This document shows positions 33,240-41,153 of a stretch of 55,038 nucleotides of DNA, piece after piece. Under the pieces are notes generated by a model. It saw only the letters and a list, made by a program, of their open reading frames with translations, was not told the DNA's origin and made no database searches. The DNA lies in NCBI GenBank assembly GCA_964371555.1, contig CAYJMQ010000008.1, positions 1 to 55,038 of the forward strand, read 5' to 3'. The translations under genes were made by a program, and so were the position numbers. Source of the stretch: CAYJMQ01 sp964371555 (GTDB taxonomy: Bacteria > Bdellovibrionota > JACOXK01 > 2-02-FULL-40-11). Numbering within the stretch: position 1 is the first letter of the stretch; every line of letters starts with the position of its first letter.

Positions 33240-33532
33240 CAGTACATGGTCTGAGCAATGAAGAGATTTCAGATATTGTAAAATCGATTCATCTTCACTT
33301 GCCGAAGTCGAGAATATTTGCGTTTGGTTCCCGGATAACCGGAATATACCGAAAGTATTCCGATTTGGACATTGCGCTGGATAGCGGTTCACCGATCGAT
33401 TTAGCTATTTTGAGTAAGATTAAGGAGAGATTATCTCACTCCAATCTTCCGATTTTTGTTGATATCGTCGACTATCGATCTGTTAGCCGCGATTTTAAGT
33501 CGATTATTGATCGGCAGAAAGTTGAGTTATGA
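33236..33532 (+). CDS. mntA: MNT-domain nucleotidyltransferase antitoxin
   Basis: A 98-residue minimal nucleotidyltransferase. The core motif GSRITGIYRKYSDLD near residues 31-45 is the GS-x-DxD signature, and the third acidic residue is probably in FVDIVDY near 76. In MntA-HepT pairs this protein AMPylates and silences the HEPN toxin. It starts at GTG overlapping the hepT stop. Its own stop overlaps the thiolase start by ATGA, so it is coupled on both sides. Confidence 0.9.
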   Translation: MTVHGLSNEEISDIVKSIHLHLPKSRIFAFGSRITGIYRKYSDLDIALDSGSPIDLAILSKIKERLSHSNLPIFVDIVDYRSVSRDFKSIIDRQKVEL

Positions 33533-34716
33533 CCAAAGAAATTGTAATTCTTCCCGGGCAACGGACACCGTTTGGGGCGTTTGGAGGAGGGCTCAAAGAT
33601 CTTTCGGCGACCGATCTTGCGGTTTTTGCTTCAAAAGCGGCAATGGAAAAATCGGGGGTAAGTCCAAAATCAATTGATCAGGTGATCTTCGGTAATGTCG
33701 CGCAGACTTCATTAGATGCCCCTTACCTTGCCCGCCATGTTGGTCTGCGTGTCGGTATTCCGATGGAAGTTCCAGCCTATACGGTAAACCGTCTCTGCGG
33801 CTCCGGTTTTCAGGCAGTAATCAATGCCGCTGAAGAGATTTTGGCAAATGAAGCAGAAATCATTTTGGCAGGTGGAACAGAAAACATGAGTCAGTCCCCT
33901 TATATCGTAAAGGGGGCGCGATGGGGAATCCGGATGGGGCCGACTGAGCTCCAGGACGCGCTTTGGGGGGCGCTCACCGATTCCTATGCCGGGCTTCCAA
34001 TGGCGCTTACGGCTGAAGGGCTTGCGAAACAAAAAGGGGTATCACGCAAAGATGCCGATGAATATGCGCTGAGAAGCCAGATGGCCTATCAGAAGGCATT
34101 GGAAAAGGGGTATTTTCAAGAAGAGATTTCGCCGATCGAAATTTTGGACGCAAAAGGGGATAAAAAGATTTTTAGGAGCGATGAACATCCCAAACCTGGG
34201 AGTACATTAGAGGGATTATCAAAACTAAAAGCCCTTTTTTTAAAAGATGGAGTGGTGACAGCAGGCAATGCAAGTGGGATTACAGATGGGGCTGCCGCAA
34301 TGGTTGTGGCATCAGCTCAAGCTGTCAAGCGCCTGAATGTGAAACCGATCGGCAGGCTTTTGGGGTGGGGGATTTCAGGATGCGATCCAAAGATCATGGG
34401 AATCGGGCCTGCCCTTGCGATTCCAAAGGCATTGAAAAAGGTTGGAATGTCGCTTGACGAAATGGATTTGATCGAGGTCAATGAGGCCTTTGCGGCACAG
34501 TATGTTGCTGTTGAAAAGACCCTGAAATTGAATCGGGAAATCACGAACGTAAATGGAGGGGCCATTGCCGTCGGTCACCCGCTCGGCGCTTCAGGGGCGA
34601 GAATTCTCATTCATTTGATCTATGAGCTTCATCGTCGAAAAAAGAAATATGGCATTGGCTCTGCCTGCCTTGGCGGCGGGCAGGGGATCGCGGTGGTGGT
34701 GGAAGCTGTCACATGA
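33529..34716 (+). CDS. Thiolase (acetyl-CoA acetyltransferase / 3-ketoacyl-CoA thiolase)
   Basis: 395 residues with all thiolase landmarks. The nucleophile Cys is in NRLCGSGFQAV near residue 88, followed by AGGTENMSQSPY, then VNEAFAAQ near 315, the catalytic His in GGAIAVGHPLGASGAR near 345 and the second Cys in SACLGGGQGIA near 375. Degradative and biosynthetic forms cannot be told apart by eye. The start overlaps the antitoxin stop (ATGA) and has no clear Shine-Dalgarno of its own, so its expression depends on the toxin-antitoxin message. Confidence 0.95.
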   Translation: MTKEIVILPGQRTPFGAFGGGLKDLSATDLAVFASKAAMEKSGVSPKSIDQVIFGNVAQTSLDAPYLARHVGLRVGIPMEVPAYTVNRLCGSGFQAVINAAEEILANEAEIILAGGTENMSQSPYIVKGARWGIRMGPTELQDALWGALTDSYAGLPMALTAEGLAKQKGVSRKDADEYALRSQMAYQKALEKGYFQEEISPIEILDAKGDKKIFRSDEHPKPGSTLEGLSKLKALFLKDGVVTAGNASGITDGAAAMVVASAQAVKRLNVKPIGRLLGWGISGCDPKIMGIGPALAIPKALKKVGMSLDEMDLIEVNEAFAAQYVAVEKTLKLNREITNVNGGAIAVGHPLGASGARILIHLIYELHRRKKKYGIGSACLGGGQGIAVVVEAVT

Positions 34717-34746
34717 AAAGTCGGATTTAACCAGAAAAAAATCTGT

Positions 34747-34775
34747 TTGAATCTGTATGACATTTAGTTTATCCT
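34747..34775 (+). promoter_or_regulatory. Candidate promoter of the PIN toxin-antitoxin pair
   Basis: TTGAAT (34747-34752), 17 bases, TATCCT (34770-34775), each 4 of 6. The gene downstream has AAGGA seven bases before ATG 34795. Confidence 0.5.
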
Positions 34776-34794
34776 GTATTACAAGGAAAAGATG

Positions 34795-34989
34795 ATGAAA
34801 AGAGATTTGGTTCCCATTACTATTAGAATTCCAAAAAAGGATTTGAGCCGTCTTTTGAGAGCCCATCCTGAAGTTGAAACGCAATCTGAACTCATTCGAA
34901 AACTTTTGGAGGATGAATTAGAGAGATTAAAATCCTGGGCTGTTCATAAGGCGATGGTAGGCAAATTGACCTCGGATGATATTGAGTAA
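34795..34989 (+). CDS. Small DNA-binding antitoxin partner of the PIN toxin
   Basis: 64 residues from ATG 34795, favoured over ATG 34792 by Shine-Dalgarno spacing (AAGGA at seven bases). The beta-like start LVPITIRIPKKDLSRLL followed by two helices (SELIRKLLEDELERLKSW) resembles ribbon-helix-helix antitoxins. It is followed six bases later by the PIN gene, the usual antitoxin-toxin order. It probably neutralises the toxin and represses its own promoter. Confidence 0.75.
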   Translation: MKRDLVPITIRIPKKDLSRLLRAHPEVETQSELIRKLLEDELERLKSWAVHKAMVGKLTSDDIE

Positions 34990-34994
34990 GCTCT

Positions 34995-35393
34995 TTGATA
35001 GCCTTCTTTGATACCAACATTTATATCGATATTTTAAGAGGGAAGATTAGGTTAGATGGTCTTTCTTCATATAATAGCTATATCATTCGTCTTTCTCCCA
35101 TTGTTAAAAGTGAACTTTTGAGAGGCTGTAAGACTCAAAGGGCTAAAAGGCTTACAGAATCCTATATTCATCATCTTATTGAAATACCTGCTCCTACAAA
35201 TAAAATATGGGAACAGGCAGCGATAATTTTGTTACGCCTTTCCCAAACTTCTCAAAAATATTCAGAAGAAATTCAAAATGATGTTTTACTGGCGCTATCT
35301 GCTAAACAGAATGGGGCAATTCTGGTAAGTCAAGACAGGGATTTTGAAATAATATCTAAATATGTTTTGTTCCGTTGGATTTTATTCAAATAA
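34995..35393 (+). CDS. vapC: PIN-domain ribonuclease toxin (VapC-like)
   Basis: A 132-residue PIN domain with four acidic residues in place: D in FFDTN near residue 6, E in KSELLRG near 40, D in IQNDVLLALSA near 95 and D in SQDRDFE near 113-116. The only in-frame start is TTG 34995, with a stop just upstream. The ribosome site is weak, so it probably relies on coupling to the antitoxin gene. The 117 bases to the convergent mutase gene are AT-rich without a clear terminator. Confidence 0.85.
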   Translation: MIAFFDTNIYIDILRGKIRLDGLSSYNSYIIRLSPIVKSELLRGCKTQRAKRLTESYIHHLIEIPAPTNKIWEQAAIILLRLSQTSQKYSEEIQNDVLLALSAKQNGAILVSQDRDFEIISKYVLFRWILFK

Positions 35394-35510
35394 AAAAATT
35401 ATTTACTTGCTTCGGATCGATATCAAATTTTTTTTCTTCATTTTCTTAATTTTTTTAAAGCTTTAATGTCCGCAAGATCTTGAAACATCATCGTCGTTAT
35501 TATATTACCT

Positions 35511-37112
35511 TCATATCGTAACACTTTCCTTATACACTCCGAATACTTCCCGAAGCACATCGGAAATTTCGCCAAGAGTAGCCCGATTTTGAACAGCCTC
35601 AAGGATTACAGGAATGAGATTTTTATCTGATTTGGCAACTCTCGAAAGTTCAGAAAGCGATTTTTGAGCGAGTGTCATATTCCTTTTTTTCTTAAATTTT
35701 TTGAGATTTTCGATCTGCGTCTTTTCATGTTTCGGGGCGACCCGCTGAATTTTGAGTTTCTTTTCATCTTCCCCGTTCATAACGATAAATTCATTGACCC
35801 CCACAATAATGGTTTCTTTTTTCTCGATTTTACTCTGATACTCAAAGCTTTCACGCTGAATTTCGCGTGGAAGGTATCCGTTCTGGATACAGGCAATGAC
35901 CCCCCCCTGGGAATCTATTTTTTTAATATAATTTTCGGCTCGTCCCTCGATCTCGTCTGTGAGGTGTTCGATTAAATAAGATCCGCCCATTGGATCGGAA
36001 ACATCTGTAACCCCCGACTCATAAGCGATGATCTGCTGGGTTCGAAGCGCAATCCGGACTGCTTCTTCGCTAGGGAGCGCCAATGCCTCATCATAGCTAT
36101 TGGTATGGATCGATTGCGCCCCCCCCAACACCGCTGCCATTGCCTGGAGCGCCACACGGGAAATATTGTTAAGCGGCTGCTGTGCGGTGAGAGAGCTTCC
36201 CGCCGTTTGGGCGTGGAAACGAAGCATGCACGATCTGTCGTTTTTAGCGCCAAAGCGTTCACGCATGATTCTCGCCCAGAGTTTTCTTGCAGCCCGGAAT
36301 TTGGCGACTTCTTCAAGAAAATTATTTTGAACATTGAAAAAGAAGGAGAGTCGGTTCGAGAATTCGTCGACATTAAGCCCTGCTTTCATAGCCGCATCAA
36401 CGTAAGTGATGCCATTTGCAAGCGTAAACGCAACCTCCTGCACAGCCGTAGCCCCGGCTTCCCGAATGTGGTAGCCAGAAATTGAAATCGTATTCCATTC
36501 CGGCATCTCGTCTTTACAGAATTTAAAAATATCCGTGATCAATCGAAGCGAGGCTTTGGGCGGGTAGATGTATGTTCCCCTCGCCAGATACTCCTTTAGA
36601 ATGTCATTTTGGATTGTGCCGCGAAGTTTTTTGATCGGTATCCCCTCGTTTTTTGCAATGGCGGCGTAAAGACAGAGAAGAATCGAGGCCGTTGCGTTGA
36701 TCGTCATCGATGTGGAGACCTCGCCCAGAGGGATGCCGTGAAAAAGAGTTTTCATGTCATCAATCGTATCGATGGCAACACCCACTTTCCCCACCTCCCC
36801 GCGGCTCATCGGATGATCCGAGTCGTATCCCATCTGTGTTGGAAGATCGAATGCGACACTCAATCCTTTTTGTCCATGCTTTAAAAGATAATGGTAGCGT
36901 TTGTTCGATTCAGACGCGGTGGCAAAACCGGCGTATTGTCGCATCGTCCAGAGACGGCTCCTGTACATCTCGGCATGAATGCCGCGTGTAAAGGGATATT
37001 TACCCGGGGCGCTTAATTTTTCTTCGATATTTTTAGGAATGTCTTTTGAGTCATAACAGCTCTTCAGTGGAAGATGAGAAGATGTTTCGAATGTCTTTTT
37101 TTGCCTATCCAT
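35511..37112 (-). CDS. Acyl-CoA mutase large subunit (methylmalonyl-CoA mutase type), no B12-binding domain
   Basis: 533 residues, the catalytic TIM-barrel part of an adenosylcobalamin acyl-CoA mutase in the split, archaeal-like form. YPFTRGIHAEMYRSRLWTMRQYAGF leads to the substrate-binding Tyr60 (RQY). GTIQNDILKEY, SISGYHIREAGA, LRFHAQTAGSSLTAQQP and LGGAQSIHTNSYDEALALP are all present. The B12-binding domain must be a separate gene outside this window. The Arg that binds the methylmalonyl carboxylate in well-studied enzymes appears to align with Asp239 (TYVDAA), so the substrate is less certain than the operon suggests. It follows the biotin-carrier gene by 17 bases. Confidence 0.85.
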   Translation of the reverse strand: MDRQKKTFETSSHLPLKSCYDSKDIPKNIEEKLSAPGKYPFTRGIHAEMYRSRLWTMRQYAGFATASESNKRYHYLLKHGQKGLSVAFDLPTQMGYDSDHPMSRGEVGKVGVAIDTIDDMKTLFHGIPLGEVSTSMTINATASILLCLYAAIAKNEGIPIKKLRGTIQNDILKEYLARGTYIYPPKASLRLITDIFKFCKDEMPEWNTISISGYHIREAGATAVQEVAFTLANGITYVDAAMKAGLNVDEFSNRLSFFFNVQNNFLEEVAKFRAARKLWARIMRERFGAKNDRSCMLRFHAQTAGSSLTAQQPLNNISRVALQAMAAVLGGAQSIHTNSYDEALALPSEEAVRIALRTQQIIAYESGVTDVSDPMGGSYLIEHLTDEIEGRAENYIKKIDSQGGVIACIQNGYLPREIQRESFEYQSKIEKKETIIVGVNEFIVMNGEDEKKLKIQRVAPKHEKTQIENLKKFKKKRNMTLAQKSLSELSRVAKSDKNLIPVILEAVQNRATLGEISDVLREVFGVYKESVTI

Positions 37113-37129
37113 AAATCTACTCAGGGAAC

Positions 37130-37618
37130 CTACTCAAGTAAAATCAGTTCCTCGCCCGCTTCAACAGTCTGTCCTTCTTTAACCCGAATGGTCTGGATGA
37201 CGCCTGTCATTGGGGATTTGAGTTCGTTCTCCATTTTCATTGCTTCCATAATGACAACACCTTGCCCCCTTGCGACTTTATCTTTTTCCTTCGCGAGGAT
37301 TTTAATGATCTTCCCGGGCATGCGCGCGATGATCTTCTTTTCTTCAAAACCTTTGGCCTTCGCCCCTTTCGATTTCGGATGTATCAGTTCGAGAGAATAG
37401 AGTCTCCCTCTAAGAAGCACATGGTACGTATTTTCTTTCTTTTCGATATCGAACTGATAGGAACGCCCTTTGAGAAGCATCGAATAGCTCTCCGTTTGCA
37501 GATCGACAACATCGATATGGAACGGTTTTTCATTGTCAACCGTAATAAGGTATCCGCCCCGTTCTTCAACGATTGTTACCTTGTGCGGCTTTTCATCTAT
37601 ATAGGTGGTAAAAATCAT
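37130..37618 (-). CDS. Biotin carboxyl carrier protein
   Basis: 162 residues. The C-terminal 75 residues are a biotinyl domain with the modified lysine in VIMEAMKMENELKSPMTG near residue 127, preceded by ARMPGKIIKILAKEKDKV. The N-terminal half resembles the BT linker of acyl-CoA carboxylase carriers. It supplies carboxybiotin between the carboxylase at 37628 and the carboxyltransferase at 39152. The gene lies nine bases after the biotin carboxylase gene. Confidence 0.93.
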   Translation of the reverse strand: MIFTTYIDEKPHKVTIVEERGGYLITVDNEKPFHIDVVDLQTESYSMLLKGRSYQFDIEKKENTYHVLLRGRLYSLELIHPKSKGAKAKGFEEKKIIARMPGKIIKILAKEKDKVARGQGVVIMEAMKMENELKSPMTGVIQTIRVKEGQTVEAGEELILLE

Positions 37619-37627
37619 GTCAGGGAT

Positions 37628-39148
37628 TTATCTCCACGTTGTGCTTCGCAACGCCGTCAATCGGCCCCCTCTCAGCCATGCGGATTCTTTTCGTTCGAGG
37701 GGTATGAATGTTGTACCCTCTTTTATCTTTTTGTAAGCGTCGACGGCGGCGATCGCAAGAACAAGGTCTCTTACCGGCTGGATTGGCCGGGTCTTGGGAA
37801 CCCGGAATTCACGGTCGATAAAAGTTGTGTCGTAAGCGCCATGAACAAAGTGGGGCATTCGTGTGACCTGTCTGTGAAAGGTCAGGGTGGTTCGGATCCC
37901 CTTAATGACAAATTCTTTTAAAGCCATCGTTAATCGATGCACAGCCTCCATTCGTGTCATGCCATAGACGCTCAATTTACCGATGAGGGGATCATAATAT
38001 ATCGGCACTTCGTATCCCTGGTAGATGTGGCTATCGAGTCTTACAAATGGCCCTTGCGGCACCCGATAGGTTTGAATTTTCCCCGGGCATGGCAGAAAGT
38101 TATTAAAGGGGTCTTCCGCGTAGATTCGGCATTCAATCGCATGTCCCCGTTGTGTGACCTCCTGCTGTTTAAAGGGGATCGGTTCTCCTTGCGCGATGTT
38201 GATCTGGAGTTTGACCATGTCGATACCGGTAACCCATTCAGTGATCGGATGTTCGACCTGCAGCCTTGTATTCATTTCAAGAAAATAGAAATTCTTGTGT
38301 CTGTCGACCAGAAATTCAATCGTTCCGGCATTGAGGTATTTAAAGGCCTTTGCCGCCGTGACGGCTGTCTCGCAAATTTTTGCCCGGATTTTTGCGTCAA
38401 TAAAGAGGGCGGGGGTCTCTTCAATTACTTTTTGATGGCGTCTTTGAATCGAACATTCCCGTTCATAAAGGTGGACAATTCTTCCGTGATGATCCCCAAA
38501 AATCTGGACCTCCACATGATGCGGCTTCTCGAGATATTTTTCCAGATAGATCGTTTCATCCCCGAATGCCGATTTTGCCTCTCTTTTTGCAACCTCAATC
38601 CACTTCTCGAGATCCTTCTCTGATTTTACAATCCTCATCCCCTTTCCACCCCCCCCGGCTGAGGCTTTTACGACGACTGGATATTTCAGCTCCTTTGCGA
38701 TTTTTTTTGCCTGAAAAAAAGAGGTGATCGGTTCCTCACTCCCCGGAACAACAGGAATTTTTTCTTTGATCATCATTTTGCGGGACTCGATTTTATCCCC
38801 CAGCCGGCGCATGGTTTCGGCTTTGGGCCCAATGAAGGTGATTCCAGCTTCTTCGCAGGCATCGGCAAATTCATCATTTTCAGAGAGAAAGCCATAACCG
38901 GGATGAATGGCATCGACTCGCGTATTTTTAGCGACGTTCAAGATTTTGGGGATACTTAGATAGCTTTCCAAAGAGGGTCCCCCCCCAATGAGATAGGCTT
39001 CGTCGGCCATCGAGATGTGGCTGCTCGACCGGTCGGCCTCTGAATAGACAGCAACCGCTTCTATCTCCATTTCGTGAAGCGCGCGCATGATCCTGATCGC
39101 AATTTCTCCGCGGTTTGCGACGAGGACTTTTTTAAAATGTTTCGGCAT
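37628..39148 (-). CDS. accC: Biotin carboxylase subunit of acyl-CoA carboxylase
   Basis: 506 residues of ATP-grasp fold. Starts KVLVANRGEIAIRIMRALHE. The glycine loop KASAGGGGKGMRIV is near residue 162, then HVEVQIFGDHHGRIVHLYERECSIQRRHQKVIEE near 210-243, and FLEMNTRLQVEHPITEWVTGIDMV near 283. Carboxylates the biotin of the carrier protein. Being next to the carboxyltransferase, carrier and mutase genes, it is probably the propionyl-CoA carboxylase alpha part rather than the fatty acid synthesis enzyme. Confidence 0.95.
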   Translation of the reverse strand: MPKHFKKVLVANRGEIAIRIMRALHEMEIEAVAVYSEADRSSSHISMADEAYLIGGGPSLESYLSIPKILNVAKNTRVDAIHPGYGFLSENDEFADACEEAGITFIGPKAETMRRLGDKIESRKMMIKEKIPVVPGSEEPITSFFQAKKIAKELKYPVVVKASAGGGGKGMRIVKSEKDLEKWIEVAKREAKSAFGDETIYLEKYLEKPHHVEVQIFGDHHGRIVHLYERECSIQRRHQKVIEETPALFIDAKIRAKICETAVTAAKAFKYLNAGTIEFLVDRHKNFYFLEMNTRLQVEHPITEWVTGIDMVKLQINIAQGEPIPFKQQEVTQRGHAIECRIYAEDPFNNFLPCPGKIQTYRVPQGPFVRLDSHIYQGYEVPIYYDPLIGKLSVYGMTRMEAVHRLTMALKEFVIKGIRTTLTFHRQVTRMPHFVHGAYDTTFIDREFRVPKTRPIQPVRDLVLAIAAVDAYKKIKEGTTFIPLERKESAWLRGGRLTALRSTTWR

Positions 39149-39151
39149 TTT

Positions 39152-40696
39152 TTAAAGAGGGATGTTCCCGTGTTTTTTAGAAGGGGAATGTTCGCGTTTA
39201 TTTTTGAGCATCTCAAGGGCTTTAATCAGTTTTGAACGGGTCTCCTGTGGAAAGATCACTTCATCAATATATCCAAGTTCCGCGGCTTTATAGGGATTCG
39301 CAAATTTTTGACGATATTCTTCAATCAGCTCTTCCCGCCGCTTGGGTGGCTCTTTTGCCTGCTCAATCTCTTTTTTAAAGACAATATTTACCGCCCCCTC
39401 GGGCCCCATGACAGCAATTTCTGCTGAAGGATAGGCATAGTTAATATCAGCCCGGAGGTGTTTGGAAGCCATGACATCATAAGCCCCCCCATACGCCTTT
39501 CGGGTAATAACGGTAATTTTGGGAACGGTTGCTTCTGAATAGGCATAGAGGAGTTTTGCCCCGTGGCGGATAATTCCACCATATTCCTGATCGGTCCCTG
39601 GTAAAAATCCGGGGACGTCGACCAGCGTAATAATAGGGATATTAAACGCATCGCAAAAACGAACGAACCGGGCGGCTTTGATAGAGGCTGAAATATCGAG
39701 ACATCCAGCCAAAACATCGGGCTGATTCGCAACTATCCCAACCGTTTTTCCACTGAGAGTTGCAAAACCAATGACAATATTTTGCGCATAATGCTGCTGG
39801 ACTTCAAAGAACTGGTGATTGTCGACAATACTATGAATAATGATTTTTACATCATAAGGTTTTTTTGAATTTTCGGGAATGACAGACTGGAGTTCTGGAG
39901 CCAATCGTTTTGGATCATCCTCCACTTTCCGAAGCGGGGGATCTTCCAGATTGTTGGAAGGGAGATAGCCGATCAGCGACCGGATCATCTGTAAACATTG
40001 CTTTTCATCGTCAGCCGCGAAATGGGCAACCCCGCTATTTTGGTTATGCGTCATAGCTCCACCCAATTTTTCTTTTGTGACCTCTTCATGAGTGACGGCT
40101 TTAATGACCTCGGGACCTGTCACAAACATATAGCTTGTATTTTTGACCATGAAGATGAAATCTGTGAGGGCAGGGGAATAAACAGCCCCCCCGGCGCAGG
40201 GGCCCATGATGGCTGTGATTTGAGGAATGACACCGGAGGCGAGCGTATTTCTCAAAAAGATATCGGCATATCCGGCAAGCGATTCAACCCCTTCCTGGAT
40301 TCTCGCCCCCCCTGAGTCGCAAATTCCAATTACCGGCGCCCCATTTTTCAGCGCGAGATCCATGACTTTGCAGATTTTCTTCGCATTCGAGCCGCTGAGC
40401 GATCCGCCAAAGACGGTAAAATCCTGGGAATAGACATAGACCGTCCGCCCCTCAATGGTTCCATATCCGCAGACGACACCATCACCCGCGTAGTGATCGG
40501 TATCCATATCAAAATCGGTGCAGCGGTGTTTTACGAAGCGATCGAGCTCATGAAAACTCTCTTCATCCAGGAGGAGGTCGATCCTTTCACGGGCTGTCAT
40601 TTTCCCCGCATCATGCTGGCGTTCAATCCGCTCTTTCCCCCCGCCGAGCAAAGACTGTTTGTTTAATTCCTCAAGAATTTCATAAGGATTTGACAC
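39152..40696 (-). CDS. pccB: Acyl-CoA (propionyl-CoA) carboxylase carboxyltransferase subunit
   Basis: 514 residues of the crotonase-fold carboxyltransferase family. GKMTARERIDLLLDEESFHELD is at the start, DFTVFGGSLSGSNAKKI near residue 90, GICDSGGARIQEGVESLAGYADIF near 115, MGPCAGGAVYSPALTDFIFMV near 160, and VDVPGFLPGTDQEYGGIIRHGAKLLYAYSEATVPKITVI near 370-410. The start is GTG 40696, 11 bases after the -10 box and without a Shine-Dalgarno. First gene of the carboxylase-mutase operon. Confidence 0.94.
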   Translation of the reverse strand: MSNPYEILEELNKQSLLGGGKERIERQHDAGKMTARERIDLLLDEESFHELDRFVKHRCTDFDMDTDHYAGDGVVCGYGTIEGRTVYVYSQDFTVFGGSLSGSNAKKICKVMDLALKNGAPVIGICDSGGARIQEGVESLAGYADIFLRNTLASGVIPQITAIMGPCAGGAVYSPALTDFIFMVKNTSYMFVTGPEVIKAVTHEEVTKEKLGGAMTHNQNSGVAHFAADDEKQCLQMIRSLIGYLPSNNLEDPPLRKVEDDPKRLAPELQSVIPENSKKPYDVKIIIHSIVDNHQFFEVQQHYAQNIVIGFATLSGKTVGIVANQPDVLAGCLDISASIKAARFVRFCDAFNIPIITLVDVPGFLPGTDQEYGGIIRHGAKLLYAYSEATVPKITVITRKAYGGAYDVMASKHLRADINYAYPSAEIAVMGPEGAVNIVFKKEIEQAKEPPKRREELIEEYRQKFANPYKAAELGYIDEVIFPQETRSKLIKALEMLKNKREHSPSKKHGNIPL

Positions 40697-40707
40697 GATA
40701 GATCAGG

Positions 40708-40736
40708 AGTTTACGAGACTCGAAGTGCCTTGTCAA
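40708..40736 (-). promoter_or_regulatory. Sigma-70-type promoter of the carboxylase-mutase operon
   Basis: A perfect TTGACA (40736-40731), 17 bases, TAAACT (40713-40708, 4 of 6). The predicted start lies about five bases before the GTG, so the leader is very short. It sits at the edge of the assembly gap. Confidence 0.7.
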
Positions 40737-40741
40737 TTAAG

Positions 40742-40751
40742 NNNNNNNNNN
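40742..40751. other. Assembly gap (ten N)
   Basis: Ten N are flanked by CAATTAAG on both sides (40734-40741 and 40752-40759). The repeated flank suggests two contig ends that overlap rather than missing sequence. True length is unknown. The gap lies between the divergent pccB and PilZ genes and may hide part of the PilZ promoter. Confidence 0.9.
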
Positions 40752-40766
40752 CAATTAAGTTTTGGT

Positions 40767-41153
40767 ATGCTAGATTTCACTTCACTCATGTCTAAGGAAA
40801 CGCGATTATCACCGCGAACAAGAATTCATGCCCAAATCGTTTTTAAAATTCCAACTCAGAAAACGAGAGCCAATTTTGTGACGCTCTATTCTGAAAATAT
40901 CAGTGAAGGGGGGGTCTTTTTAAAGTCTCCCTCGCGTCAAGTTCCATTTAAGGTTGGAATGGTTCTTGATCTTCACTTTTCTCTCCCCAGTCACCCGGCT
41001 CTCATTCATTCAAAGGGAAGAGTCATCTGGACAACAGAGGGTTGGTCTGATGATCTTCAAGGGATCAATGGAATAGGGATTCAATTTATTGACATTAAAC
41101 CCGAATTCCGGGAAGTGATTCGGCGATTCGTATCAGAAAATTTGGATAAGTAA
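40767..41153 (+). CDS. PilZ-domain protein
   Basis: 128 residues from ATG 40767; ATG 40788 (MSKETRLSPR) is an alternative. A PilZ domain covers nearly all of it: arginines in RLSPRTRI, then ENISEGGVFLKS as the (D/N)xSxxG motif near residue 48, and GIGIQFIDI near 108. Such domains bind cyclic di-GMP; the RxxxR part looks only partly conserved. The last 73 bases overlap the end of the convergent regulator gene. The start region abuts the assembly gap. Confidence 0.85.
   Translation: MLDFTSLMSKETRLSPRTRIHAQIVFKIPTQKTRANFVTLYSENISEGGVFLKSPSRQVPFKVGMVLDLHFSLPSHPALIHSKGRVIWTTEGWSDDLQGINGIGIQFIDIKPEFREVIRRFVSENLDK

Noticed and set aside
37937..38623. Plus-strand 228-codon frame opposite the biotin carboxylase gene
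   Set aside because: It is antisense to a highly conserved enzyme and resembles no family.
40725..40766. N-terminal extension of the PilZ protein through the N run
   Set aside because: It would read through the assembly gap; ATG 40767 or 40788 gives a normal PilZ domain.
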